From positions 1 through 32,308 of the forward strand of contig JACNHV010000198.1 in assembly GCA_014383445.1 (NCBI GenBank): DNA of 32,308 nt. Reading direction: 5' to 3'. The position numbers and the translations under genes were made by a program. Numbering within the stretch: the stretch's first letter is position 1; each line of letters begins with the position of its first letter. Shown one piece after another: positions 18,239-27,612 of this stretch. The notes below the pieces were generated by a model. That model was given only the letters and a program-made list of their open reading frames with translations, ran no database searches and had not been told where the DNA came from. The DNA is from Candidatus Desulfobacula maris. Its GTDB lineage: Bacteria > Desulfobacterota > Desulfobacteria > Desulfobacterales > Desulfobacteraceae.

Positions 18239-19717
18239 ATGGATAAAGAAACCAAGTTGATACAACTTAGAAAAGAAAAAATTAATGAATTAAAAGAGGG
18301 CGGAATTAACCTGTATCCTAATGATTTTAAACCATCATGTTCTATAAAAACGCTTAAAAAAATTATTGAAAAAAAGCCTGATGCTTTAGGAGAAAAAGGC
18401 GATCAATTCTATATGGCAGGAAGAATGATGGCTGTCAATAAAATGGGAAAATCATCTTTTGTCCGGTTTAAAGATGGTTCTGATCAATTTCAGATATATT
18501 TACAAAAAGACAGCCTGGGTGATGAGACCTATTCTTTGTTTAAAAAGCTTGATATTGGTGATTTTATAGGTGTTAAAGGACCATTGTTTCAAACCAGAAC
18601 CGGAGAGTGGACACTTCTGGCAAAAGAATTCAGGCTGCTTTCAAAGGCAGTGAGACCTTTACCTGAAAAATTCCACGGGATAAAAGATCCTGAAATAAGA
18701 TATCGCCAGCGGTATCTTGATCTTGTCATAAACGAAGATACCAGACAAATTTTTATAAAAAGAAGCAAAATTGTAGCTTCCATGAGACGCTTTTTTGAAG
18801 AAAAGGGATTTATGGAGGTTGAAACACCAATGATGCAGCCTTTAGCCGGTGGGGCAGAGGCCACTCCTTTTAAAACCTGGCACAATGCCTTGGGAATGGA
18901 GCTGTTTTTAAGAATTGCCCCGGAATTATACTTAAAAAGACTGGTTATAGGTGGGTTTGAAAAAGTATTTGAAATTAACCGAAATTTCAGAAATGAGGGG
19001 GTTTCCGCCCGACACAATCCTGAATTTACAATGGTTGAATTTTATCAGGCATATGCTGACTATGAAGACTTGATGGACTTAACTGAAGAGATGTTTGAAT
19101 CCATTGTAACACAAATTTCAGATTCAACCATTATTGAATACCAGGGTCATACCATTGATTTTAAAAAAGGATGGCATCGTATTCCAATGATAGAATCTCT
19201 AACAAAAATTGGTGGGATTGATCCTGCAATAATAAATGATACAGAGTTACTCCTAAATTTTGCCCGGGAACAAAATATACATATAACCAAAAAAGACCGC
19301 CATGGTAAAATATTAACCAAACTTTTCGATAGTTTGGTTGAACCCAGGTTAATCCAGCCAACATTTATAACCGGATACCCAGTGGAAGTATCTCCCTTAT
19401 CTAGAAAAAATGATGATAATCCTGAATTGACTGACCGGTTTGAATTATTTATTGCAGGAAGGGAAATTGCCAATGGCTTTTCTGAAATCAATGATCCTGA
19501 AGATCAATATAATAGATTTTTAATGCAGGTAAGACAAAGGGACGAAGGAAATCCAGAAGCTCATATCATGGATTCTGAATATGTGGAGGCCCTTGAGTAC
19601 GGCATGCCGCCAACAGCAGGAGAGGGCATTGGAATTGACAGATTAGTGATGCTATTGACAAATTCTTCTTCTATTCGAGAGGTTATTCTTTTTCCCCATA
19701 TGAAAAAGAATATTTGA
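18239..19717 (+). CDS. lysS: Lysyl-tRNA synthetase, class II
   Basis: IKDPEIRYRQRYLDLVIN, FEINRNFRNEGVSARHNPEFTMVEFYQAYADY, GEGIGIDRLVMLLTN. Confidence 0.96.
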   Translation: MDKETKLIQLRKEKINELKEGGINLYPNDFKPSCSIKTLKKIIEKKPDALGEKGDQFYMAGRMMAVNKMGKSSFVRFKDGSDQFQIYLQKDSLGDETYSLFKKLDIGDFIGVKGPLFQTRTGEWTLLAKEFRLLSKAVRPLPEKFHGIKDPEIRYRQRYLDLVINEDTRQIFIKRSKIVASMRRFFEEKGFMEVETPMMQPLAGGAEATPFKTWHNALGMELFLRIAPELYLKRLVIGGFEKVFEINRNFRNEGVSARHNPEFTMVEFYQAYADYEDLMDLTEEMFESIVTQISDSTIIEYQGHTIDFKKGWHRIPMIESLTKIGGIDPAIINDTELLLNFAREQNIHITKKDRHGKILTKLFDSLVEPRLIQPTFITGYPVEVSPLSRKNDDNPELTDRFELFIAGREIANGFSEINDPEDQYNRFLMQVRQRDEGNPEAHIMDSEYVEALEYGMPPTAGEGIGIDRLVMLLTNSSSIREVILFPHMKKNI

Positions 19718-19721
19718 TTAA

Positions 19722-20945
19722 ATGGCCTTTGAATTATTTATAGCAGGCAGATACCTTAAAGCAAAAAGAAAAGAAGGATTTATTTCTCTGATCACTTTTC
19801 TTTCAGTTGCAGGTGTTACCTTAGGGGTTATGGCCTTAGTAGTTGTGATTGCAGTCATGAGCGGTGCTGAAACTGACTTTCGCAAACGAATTTTAGGGCT
19901 TGAACCCCATATCCTTGTGATGAATTATTCTGGAAAATTTGATGCCTATTCTCACCTCTTAACTGCTCTTAATCAAAAAAAACAAGTTAAAGGTGCCTCA
20001 CCGATTTTATTTGCCCAGGCAATGATCAGGTCAAGTCATTCTTTTTCCGGTGTCATGGTTCGAGGAATTGATCCTGAAACAGGCTTTAACCTTGTTAAAG
20101 GATTTAATTCCGAACAACTGAAAAAAAAATTTGAAAAAGAAAAGCAGAATGAAAATCTTCCCGGTATTATTTTAGGCCATGAACTTGCCAGATCTATTGG
20201 AGTAAGCAAGGGAGACAAGGTAATTCTTATGTCGCCCAATGGATTTATTTCTCCCATGGGACATATTCCTTCAATGAAGCGGTTTGTTGTAACCGATACA
20301 TTTGACTCAGGCATGTACGAATATGACAGCGCCATGGCCTATGTTCATTTAACACAAGCTCAACAGCTTTCCGGTGCCAAAAATCAAATTTCAGCCATTG
20401 GGATCTGGACTGACGATGTATTTAATGTTAAATCCGTTACAGCTAACCTCAAAGATCTTTTCACCTCCCCATTTTACCTGCGGGACTGGATGGATATCAA
20501 TAAAAGTCTTTTTGCAGCATTAAAACTTGAAAAAACAGCCATGTTTATTATTCTGACCCTTATTATTCTTGTGGCTGCATTTAATATTGCCAGTGCATTG
20601 ATCATGATGGTAATGGAAAAAAACAAAGATATTGCGGTTTTAAAAGCCATGGGCGCTACCAATAAATCAATTAGAAAAATATTTATTTTTCAAGGCATGA
20701 TTATTGGTTTCCTGGGTACCTTTATCGGTACCCTGTCAGGAGTCATTATTTGTTTTATTTTAAAAAAATATAACTTTATCCAATTACCGGATGCTTATCC
20801 ATTTTCTACGCTTCCGGTACAACTTGAGTATTTGGATGTTTTGGTCATAGCGGTGAGCGCCATTATTATTTGTTTTTTTTCAACATTGTATCCCTCTTAT
20901 AAAGCGTCAAAAATGAATCCGGTTGAGGCAATAAGATATGGATAA
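19722..20945 (+). CDS. Lipoprotein-releasing ABC transporter permease, LolC/LolE family
   Basis: FIAGRYLKAKRKEGFISLITFLSVAGVTLGVMALVVVIAVMSG; C-terminal FtsX-like domain (KNKDIAVLKAMGATNKSIRKIFIFQG). Confidence 0.93.
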   Translation: MAFELFIAGRYLKAKRKEGFISLITFLSVAGVTLGVMALVVVIAVMSGAETDFRKRILGLEPHILVMNYSGKFDAYSHLLTALNQKKQVKGASPILFAQAMIRSSHSFSGVMVRGIDPETGFNLVKGFNSEQLKKKFEKEKQNENLPGIILGHELARSIGVSKGDKVILMSPNGFISPMGHIPSMKRFVVTDTFDSGMYEYDSAMAYVHLTQAQQLSGAKNQISAIGIWTDDVFNVKSVTANLKDLFTSPFYLRDWMDINKSLFAALKLEKTAMFIILTLIILVAAFNIASALIMMVMEKNKDIAVLKAMGATNKSIRKIFIFQGMIIGFLGTFIGTLSGVIICFILKKYNFIQLPDAYPFSTLPVQLEYLDVLVIAVSAIIICFFSTLYPSYKASKMNPVEAIRYG

Positions 20946-21621
20946 TACACCCCTTATGTCGTTACAATCTGTTTCAAAATGTTTTTATTACAAAACATCA
21001 AAAATTAAAATTTTAAATAATGCATCCTTTGATATCTATAAAGGAGAAACCATTGCCATAGTTGGAGCTTCCGGCATTGGCAAATCAACTTTATTAAATC
21101 TTATTGGCACACTTGATGCCCCGGATTCCGGTAAAATTTTTTTTCAGAAAAAAGACCTTCTTTCCCATGGAGATGAAAAAATTGCCGATTTCAGAAATTC
21201 AAAAATTGGTTTTGTCTTTCAATTTCATTATTTACTTCAAGGCTTTTCTGCTCTGGAAAATGTTATTATGCCGGGTTTAATCGCTCATCAAAATAAAAAA
21301 ACTATTGAAAAACGTGCCTTAAATATGCTTGATAGAGTAGGGCTGTCGTTAAGAACTTCCCACCGCATTGAAGATCTTTCAGGAGGGGAACAGCAGCGGG
21401 TGGCCCTGGCAAGAGCTTTGGTCATGGCACCGGATATCCTCTTGGCAGACGAACCAACAGGGAACCTTGACCAGAAAAACAGCAAAAGTGTACATGCATT
21501 AATTGATGAATTGAATAAGGAGCTTGGCATGACAATTGTTGTGGTTACCCATAATCATGACCTTGCCCGGATGATGAAAAGAAGCGTTACAATAATGGAT
21601 GGGGAAATTATTCCTGTTTAA
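20938..21621 (+). CDS. lolD: Lipoprotein-releasing ABC transporter ATP-binding protein LolD
   Basis: Walker A GASGIGKSTLLNLIGTLD, signature LSGGEQQRVALARAL, Walker B DILLADEPTGNLD; overlaps the permease gene. Confidence 0.93.
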   Translation: MDNTPLMSLQSVSKCFYYKTSKIKILNNASFDIYKGETIAIVGASGIGKSTLLNLIGTLDAPDSGKIFFQKKDLLSHGDEKIADFRNSKIGFVFQFHYLLQGFSALENVIMPGLIAHQNKKTIEKRALNMLDRVGLSLRTSHRIEDLSGGEQQRVALARALVMAPDILLADEPTGNLDQKNSKSVHALIDELNKELGMTIVVVTHNHDLARMMKRSVTIMDGEIIPV

Positions 21622-21648
21622 TTTATTTGAAAAATTAGGAACCATATT

Positions 21649-24303
21649 ATGACTAAATTTATCTCAAAGAATATTTTTATTCTTATACTTTTAATTTTTT
21701 CATTTTTAATCAACAATGCCTTGGCAGAATCAAACATCAATATAGCTGTTTTTCCTTTTTCGATTTACGCCAGTCAATCCAATGACCAGGTAAAAGATAA
21801 AATCCCTTTAATGATATCAGAAAAATTACAAGAAGAAGGTGCAAAAACAATTTTTGTAAAGGATAATATTGACAGACAATCATGGGACTATTCCCAATTT
21901 AGGGAACAGGGGATTAGACTGGGAGTTGACCATTTAATAACCGGATCTGTCTTTATTGAAGGAAAAGGTATCAGTATAGACACCAAACTGATAAACACCT
22001 ATGAGAAAGATACCTTTACAACATTTTTTTCTGAAGCAGATAATATTGAAAATCTTTATTCAGCAATTTCCCAGCTTACCAAGGAAATGATTGGAGTAAT
22101 CTTTCATAAAAAAATAATAACAGATATTGCCATTGTTGGAAACAAAAGGGTTGAAGCTGATGCAATTTTGAGATTGATCAGCATTCAAACAGGCGATATC
22201 CTCAAACCGGATAATATTTCTAAAGACCTGGAAAAAATTTATGCAATGGGATATTTTGACGATATTATCGTTAGAAAAGAATCCCAGGACAAAGGTGTTA
22301 AGGTTATTTTTGAAATAAAAGAAAAATCAACTGTACGGAAAATCAAATTCAAGAAAAATAAGATCTATAAAGATGAAGAGCTTTTAGAAGTCATTGATAC
22401 GAGAACCGGTTCAATTCTTAATATTCACAAACTCAACTCAGACATTAATCGCATGCGGTTAATGTATACTGAAAAAAATTATCACAATTGTTTGGTTACC
22501 TATGAAACAACTCCTCTTGATCATTCCCAGTCAGATATTGTTTTTACCATTGAAGAAGGGGAAAAAATCAGGGTTGAAAAAATTACCTTTGAAGGCAATA
22601 AACACTTTACTGCAAAAAAAATCAAAAAAGCCATGGAAACTTCAGAAAAAGGATTTTTTTCCTTTATCACTTCTTCAGGCAACCTCAATGAAACTGAAAT
22701 TAAAAATGATACCATAAGAATTGAATCTTTATATAAAAATAATGGGTTTATTGATGCAAAAGTATCAGACCCAATTATTGATATTGGTAAGGAATTAATT
22801 TCTATTCATTTTAAGATTGACGAGGGCGCGCAATACAAAATTAAAAAAGTTGATTTTACAGGGGACCTGATTCTTTCTAAAAAAGAAATTTTAGATTCTA
22901 TTCAATCTAAAGAGACAAGCCTATACAATAGAGAATCTATTAGAAATGATATTCTGTCTATTTCCGATATCTATTCAAACAAAGGTTTTGCCAATGTCAA
23001 AGTTATACCCATGGTTGATAGAAATGATACTGATCATATGATGACCATTACCTATTCAATTGATAAAGGACAGCCTGTTTATTTTAACCGGATTAATATC
23101 AGTGGGAATTTAAAAACCCGCGACAAAATTATAAGACGCGAAATTAAAATTAATGAACAGGACCTTTACAGCAAGGAGAATATTCAGAAAAGTTTCAAAA
23201 ACTTAAATCGGTTGGATTATTTTGCCGGGATTGATATTGAGCCGCAAAAAACTTCAGATGAAAACAAAATGGATTTAAATGTTAAGGTTCTTGAAAAACA
23301 AACCGGGAATCTATCTATTGGAGGAGGATACAGCAGTGAAGATGGCGTCTTCTTTATGGGTTCTGTTGAGGAAAGGAACCTTTTTGGAAGGGGACAGAAC
23401 TTGAAATTTTCTGCTACAATAGCTGGAGCTTCTAATCTCTATAATATTAGTTTTTTTGAATCCTATATTTTTGATACCGCTGTTTCCGGTGGTTTTGATC
23501 TCTATAAAGAGGATGAAGAATATTATGATGATGATTATGATTATTATGATAAAGCTGCTCTTGGTTTAAATTTGAAACTGGGTTACAAGCTTTTTGACTA
23601 TACTATAATTGGAGTCCAATACAATTTAGAAAATTTCGATATATCAAATGTTCAAACCAACATTACCAATATGACACCCGGTTCTTTTCTGACAAGCAGT
23701 ATTAAACCTTATATACAATATGACTCAAGGGATGACTTTTTTTTCCCAACTGAAGGGTTTAAACATAAATTTTCAATAGAATATGCCGGAGAATTTTTAG
23801 GTGGCGAGATTGATTATACCAAATATATTATTGATACAGGCGTATATTTCCCTCTTTTCTGGAAATTCACAGGTACATTGCATGCCGAAGCTGGATACTT
23901 GGAGGATCAAAGCCGCAATGATATTGATATTGATTATGTAAAATTTTATTTGGGCGGAATGAACTCAATCAGAGGATTTGATAAGTTTGATATAAGTGGC
24001 CGGCGGGATGGAGACACCAAAGAAAGGGGTGGTGAAAAATATGTCCAATTTAATGCAGAGATGACTTTCCCATTTGCAGAAAAATATAAAATAGCCGGTA
24101 TTTTTTTCTATGACCGTGGCGATGTATATAGAAAAAGTGAGAATATCGATTTTGGAAATCAATATTCAAGCATTGGTACCGGGATAAGATGGAATTCACC
24201 GGTAGGTCCGTTAAGGCTTGAATATGGCTGGGTTATTGAGGGAAAAGACGTTAAAGAAACTTGGGATGGACAATTTGAATTTTCAATTGGTGCATCTTTT
24301 TAA
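21649..24303 (+). CDS. bamA: Outer-membrane assembly factor BamA (Omp85) with an extra N-terminal TolB-N/FlgO-like domain
   Basis: Signal peptide; five POTRA-like repeats (e.g. VEKITFEGNKHFTAKKIKK); barrel motifs GGYSSEDGVFFMGSVEERNLFGRG, FYLGGMNSIRGFD, GTGIRWNSPVGPLRLEYGW; C-terminal F. Confidence 0.94.
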   Translation: MTKFISKNIFILILLIFSFLINNALAESNINIAVFPFSIYASQSNDQVKDKIPLMISEKLQEEGAKTIFVKDNIDRQSWDYSQFREQGIRLGVDHLITGSVFIEGKGISIDTKLINTYEKDTFTTFFSEADNIENLYSAISQLTKEMIGVIFHKKIITDIAIVGNKRVEADAILRLISIQTGDILKPDNISKDLEKIYAMGYFDDIIVRKESQDKGVKVIFEIKEKSTVRKIKFKKNKIYKDEELLEVIDTRTGSILNIHKLNSDINRMRLMYTEKNYHNCLVTYETTPLDHSQSDIVFTIEEGEKIRVEKITFEGNKHFTAKKIKKAMETSEKGFFSFITSSGNLNETEIKNDTIRIESLYKNNGFIDAKVSDPIIDIGKELISIHFKIDEGAQYKIKKVDFTGDLILSKKEILDSIQSKETSLYNRESIRNDILSISDIYSNKGFANVKVIPMVDRNDTDHMMTITYSIDKGQPVYFNRINISGNLKTRDKIIRREIKINEQDLYSKENIQKSFKNLNRLDYFAGIDIEPQKTSDENKMDLNVKVLEKQTGNLSIGGGYSSEDGVFFMGSVEERNLFGRGQNLKFSATIAGASNLYNISFFESYIFDTAVSGGFDLYKEDEEYYDDDYDYYDKAALGLNLKLGYKLFDYTIIGVQYNLENFDISNVQTNITNMTPGSFLTSSIKPYIQYDSRDDFFFPTEGFKHKFSIEYAGEFLGGEIDYTKYIIDTGVYFPLFWKFTGTLHAEAGYLEDQSRNDIDIDYVKFYLGGMNSIRGFDKFDISGRRDGDTKERGGEKYVQFNAEMTFPFAEKYKIAGIFFYDRGDVYRKSENIDFGNQYSSIGTGIRWNSPVGPLRLEYGWVIEGKDVKETWDGQFEFSIGASF

Positions 24304-24327
24304 TTTTAAATTTTTTTGGAGAGTTAA

Positions 24328-24858
24328 ATGAAAAAAATAATCGTAATTTTATCTGTATTTATTTTTTTGGGAATAATCCCTAAAGCTTTTTGCGCAGACG
24401 TTGCAAAAATTGGTGTTTTTAATTTTCAAAAAATTCTGACCGATTCAAGTGCAGGAAAAATGATCCAGAAAGAAATCAATGCAAAAGGCAATGAGTTACA
24501 AAAAAAATTACAGACTGAAAAAGACCTGTTAGATGAAATGAATAAAGCCATTGAAAGGGAAGCATTGGTCTTAAGTCCTGAAAAGCAAAATGAAAAACAA
24601 CGAGAATTTAGGATCAAGGTTAATGATTTTAAAAAAATGCAGGAGGATTTTGCCAAAGAATTTAAAGAATTAGAGGTTAAATTCATTAATAAAATCCAAA
24701 AAGAAGTCTTTGAAATTACAAATGAGATCGGAAAAGAAGAAGGATATTTGCTCATCCTGGAAAGAAAAGTGGCAGGGGTGGTATATCATCCGGCCCAATT
24801 GGATATAACTGATCAAATAATAAAAAAATATAATTTACAAGTTTCAAAAACCAAGTAA
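24328..24858 (+). CDS. skp: Periplasmic chaperone Skp/OmpH family
   Basis: Signal peptide, then DVAKIGVFNFQKILTDSSAGK, charged coiled coil, DITDQIIKKYN; located between bamA and lpxD. Confidence 0.88.
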   Translation: MKKIIVILSVFIFLGIIPKAFCADVAKIGVFNFQKILTDSSAGKMIQKEINAKGNELQKKLQTEKDLLDEMNKAIEREALVLSPEKQNEKQREFRIKVNDFKKMQEDFAKEFKELEVKFINKIQKEVFEITNEIGKEEGYLLILERKVAGVVYHPAQLDITDQIIKKYNLQVSKTK

Positions 24859-24866
24859 ATTCTTAT

Positions 24867-25904
24867 ATGGAACAAATAGTTAAGGAAATCGCAAAACTTA
24901 TTCATGCCAAAGTAATTGGTAATTCTTCTTTTTTAATAAAGGGTGTTTCCTCTTTTGATGATGCAGGTTCCCACGATATTACCTTTGCTATTGAATCAAA
25001 ATATCTGTCCGATCTTCAGCAAACTAAAGCTGGAGCTATAATTGTTCCGGATACGTTTAAGTTTGATAAGTATCATTGCCGGAATATCATAGTGTTGAAA
25101 ACCGACAATCCTAAAGCCTCTTTTTTCAAACTGGTATCTCTATTTCATCCGGAAAAAATAAAATCACCTTGTATCCACAAAAATGCAGATATTGGATATC
25201 ATGTGAAATTTGGAAAAAATCCCATTGTTGAATCCAATGTATTTATTGGTGATAATGTCAAAATTGGAGACAATGTTCATCTTATGCCGGGTGTGTATGT
25301 TGGTGACAATGTCTTTATCGGTGACAATACATTAATCAAACCCAATGTCACACTGATGGAAAATACCAGGATCGGTAATAATGTTATCATTCATTCTGGA
25401 ACAGTCATTGGTTCAGATGGATTTGGCTTTACTCAGGATGCGGATACCCATGAAAAAATAATACATACTGGGTATGTCCATATTGGGAATCATGTTGAAA
25501 TTGGTGCCTGTAACACCATTGACAGGGGAACACTTGGAATGACGATTATCGGAAACGGTGTTAAAACAGATAATCTTGTACATATTGCACACAATGTGAA
25601 GATTGGCGATAATACCTTGATTGTTGCCCAGGTCGGAATTGCCGGAAGTACCAGGCTTGGAAGGAATGTTATTATCGCCGGCAAAGCCGGGATTACAGGA
25701 CATGTGACAATTGGTGACAATTGCATTGTTGGACCTTTTGCAGGTGTTTATAGTGATGTTCCTGAAAATGAAATTGTATCGGGAATACCGCATATGCCGC
25801 ATGGTCAATGGCGTAAGGTAGTCCGCATCATTTCCCGGTTACCGGAAATGAGAAAAGCCCTTTTTTCATTTGAAAAAAGATTGAAGAATTTAGAAAACAA
25901 ATAA
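24867..25904 (+). CDS. lpxD: UDP-3-O-acylglucosamine N-acyltransferase
   Basis: Left-handed beta-helix hexapeptide repeats; GTVIGSDGFGFTQD; IGACNTIDRGTLGMTIIGNGVKTDNLVHIAHNVKIG. Confidence 0.95.
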   Translation: MEQIVKEIAKLIHAKVIGNSSFLIKGVSSFDDAGSHDITFAIESKYLSDLQQTKAGAIIVPDTFKFDKYHCRNIIVLKTDNPKASFFKLVSLFHPEKIKSPCIHKNADIGYHVKFGKNPIVESNVFIGDNVKIGDNVHLMPGVYVGDNVFIGDNTLIKPNVTLMENTRIGNNVIIHSGTVIGSDGFGFTQDADTHEKIIHTGYVHIGNHVEIGACNTIDRGTLGMTIIGNGVKTDNLVHIAHNVKIGDNTLIVAQVGIAGSTRLGRNVIIAGKAGITGHVTIGDNCIVGPFAGVYSDVPENEIVSGIPHMPHGQWRKVVRIISRLPEMRKALFSFEKRLKNLENK

Positions 25905-25915
25905 ATGGAGTAAGA

Positions 25916-26686
25916 ATGATTCATCCCACGGCAATTATTGATCCATGTGCCCAGATTGATGCCAATGTGGCCATTGGCCCTTATGCTATTGTTAAATCAG
26001 ATGTCCACATCGGTTCGGGTACAACGATAGGTCCTTATACCACTATTGAAAAATATGTTACCATTGGAGAGAATTGCCAGATTTTCCCGTATGCTGCTAT
26101 TGGCTGCGCTCCACAGGATCTTAAATTTCAGGGTGAAAAAACATATTTAAAAATAGGCAGGGGATCCATTATTCGGGAATTTGTGACCATTAACCGGGGA
26201 ACAGAAGCTGGCGGAGGTGTTACAGAAGTGGGGGAAGAAAACTATTTAATGGCTTATACACACATTGCTCACGATTGTAAAACTGGAAAACAGGTTATTC
26301 TTGCAAATAACTCCACTCTTGCCGGTCATATTATAATTGGTGATAATGTCACAGTGGGTGGTCTGGTGGCCATTCATCAATTTGTTCAAATTGGAGATTT
26401 TGCCTATATCGGAGGCAAATCCGCCGTGGTAAAGGACATCCCGCCATATGTGATTGCAGCTGGAGATCGTGCAACTCTCCACGGTTTGAACAATGTGGGA
26501 TTAAAGCGCCATAAATTCCCTAAATCAACCCTTCAGGAGCTTAAAAAAGCATATAGAATTTTTTTTCGTATCGGATTGACTGTGAAACAGGCTTCTGAAC
26601 GTGTTAAAGCTGAAACTGAACAAATTCCTGAGGTAAAAAATTTTATAGAATTTATTGTTACGTCTAACAGGGGTGTTACCAGATAA
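25916..26686 (+). CDS. lpxA: Acyl-ACP--UDP-N-acetylglucosamine O-acyltransferase
   Basis: MIHPTAIIDPCAQIDANVAIGPYAIV; GCAPQDLKFQGEKTYLKIGRGSIIREFVTINRGT; YTHIAHDCKTG. Confidence 0.96.
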   Translation: MIHPTAIIDPCAQIDANVAIGPYAIVKSDVHIGSGTTIGPYTTIEKYVTIGENCQIFPYAAIGCAPQDLKFQGEKTYLKIGRGSIIREFVTINRGTEAGGGVTEVGEENYLMAYTHIAHDCKTGKQVILANNSTLAGHIIIGDNVTVGGLVAIHQFVQIGDFAYIGGKSAVVKDIPPYVIAAGDRATLHGLNNVGLKRHKFPKSTLQELKKAYRIFFRIGLTVKQASERVKAETEQIPEVKNFIEFIVTSNRGVTR

Positions 26687-26737
26687 CCTGAAGGTCACAC
26701 GTAACCTGAAGGTCACACATAACCTGGAGGCCACAAA
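26684..26737. repeat. Array A: three 18-bp tandem units between lpxA and lpxI
   Basis: TAACCTGAAGGTCACACG | TAACCTGAAGGTCACACA | TAACCTGGAGGCCACAAA. First TAA is the lpxA stop; GGAGG in unit 3 is a plausible lpxI RBS. Confidence 0.95.
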
Positions 26738-26743
26738 AACAAA

Positions 26744-27562
26744 ATGAGGATAGGACTTATCGCCGGCGGCGGACAATTCCCACTTCTTTTTTCAAAGAAA
26801 GCATTAAAGAAAGGGTATAAAGTTTTTGCCATAGGATTTCATTCTGAAACAGATAAAATTCTCGCAAGCCATGTTGAAGAGCTAAAATGGATTTACCTTG
26901 GACAGGTTTCAAAACTGATAAAGTATTTCAAGCAGAACAATATTACACAGGCAGTTATGCTGGGCAGTATTAAAAAAACAAATATTTTTAAAGATATCCG
27001 TCCTGATTTTAAAGCGCTTTCCTTTATTGCTACAACCCCCAGAACCCATGATAATTCTGTATTAACCTCCTTTGCCGACCTGCTTTTGAAAGAGGGGATA
27101 AAAATTTTGCCCTCCACATTTCTTCTCCCTGAACTGATCAGCCCGAAAGGATGTTGGACAAAAAGAAAACCAGATAAAACTGAAAAAAAAGACATTTTAC
27201 AAGGATGGAAAATAGCAAAAGAAATCGGAAACCTTGATATCGGCCAATGTATTGTCATCAGTAATGGAACGATTTTAGCTATCGAAGCAATAGAGGGAAC
27301 AGATGCCACAATAAAAAGAGGCGGTTTGTTGTCTCATCAAAATGGTGCCGTGGTTATAAAGCTTTCCAAACCGACCCAGGACTTAAGGTTTGATCTGCCT
27401 TCTTCCGGCTGTGGGACCATCGAGACTATGCATGAATTTGGGGCAGGAGTTCTGGTACTTGAAGCTGAAAAATCCCTTTCATTTGACCGGGAGGAAATGA
27501 TAAGCCTTGCAGATAAATATAATATATCCGTTCTTGCCTATACAGACGATGATATAACCTGA
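26744..27562 (+). CDS. lpxI: UDP-2,3-diacylglucosamine diphosphatase LpxI (DUF1009)
   Basis: MRIGLIAGGGQFPLLFSKKALKKGYKVFAIGF; GATIKRGG-like (TDATIKRGGLLSHQNGAVVIKLSKPTQDLRFDLPSSGCGTIETMHEFGAGVLVLEA); lies between lpxA and lpxB. Confidence 0.93.
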   Translation: MRIGLIAGGGQFPLLFSKKALKKGYKVFAIGFHSETDKILASHVEELKWIYLGQVSKLIKYFKQNNITQAVMLGSIKKTNIFKDIRPDFKALSFIATTPRTHDNSVLTSFADLLLKEGIKILPSTFLLPELISPKGCWTKRKPDKTEKKDILQGWKIAKEIGNLDIGQCIVISNGTILAIEAIEGTDATIKRGGLLSHQNGAVVIKLSKPTQDLRFDLPSSGCGTIETMHEFGAGVLVLEAEKSLSFDREEMISLADKYNISVLAYTDDDIT

Positions 27563-27608
27563 AGGTCACACGTAACCTGAAGGTCACAAGTAACATAAAG
27601 GTCACAAG
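27555..27608. repeat. Array B: three 18-bp tandem units between lpxI and lpxB, same unit and orientation as array A
   Basis: TAACCTGAAGGTCACACG | TAACCTGAAGGTCACAAG | TAACATAAAGGTCACAAG. lpxI stop TGA (27560-27562) lies inside unit 1; AAAGG in unit 3 is a plausible lpxB RBS. Confidence 0.95.
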
Positions 27609-27612
27609 TTAA

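Noticed and set aside
25413-25808. 131-aa minus-strand ORF
   Set aside because: Antisense shadow of the lpxD hexapeptide repeats.
26525-26776. Minus-strand 83-aa ORF with VTFRLRVTFRL repeats
   Set aside because: The peptide repeat only reflects the 18-bp tandem DNA array read on the opposite strand of lpxA/lpxI.
26684-27608. CRISPR array
   Set aside because: Repeats are contiguous 18-mers without unique spacers and there are no cas genes.
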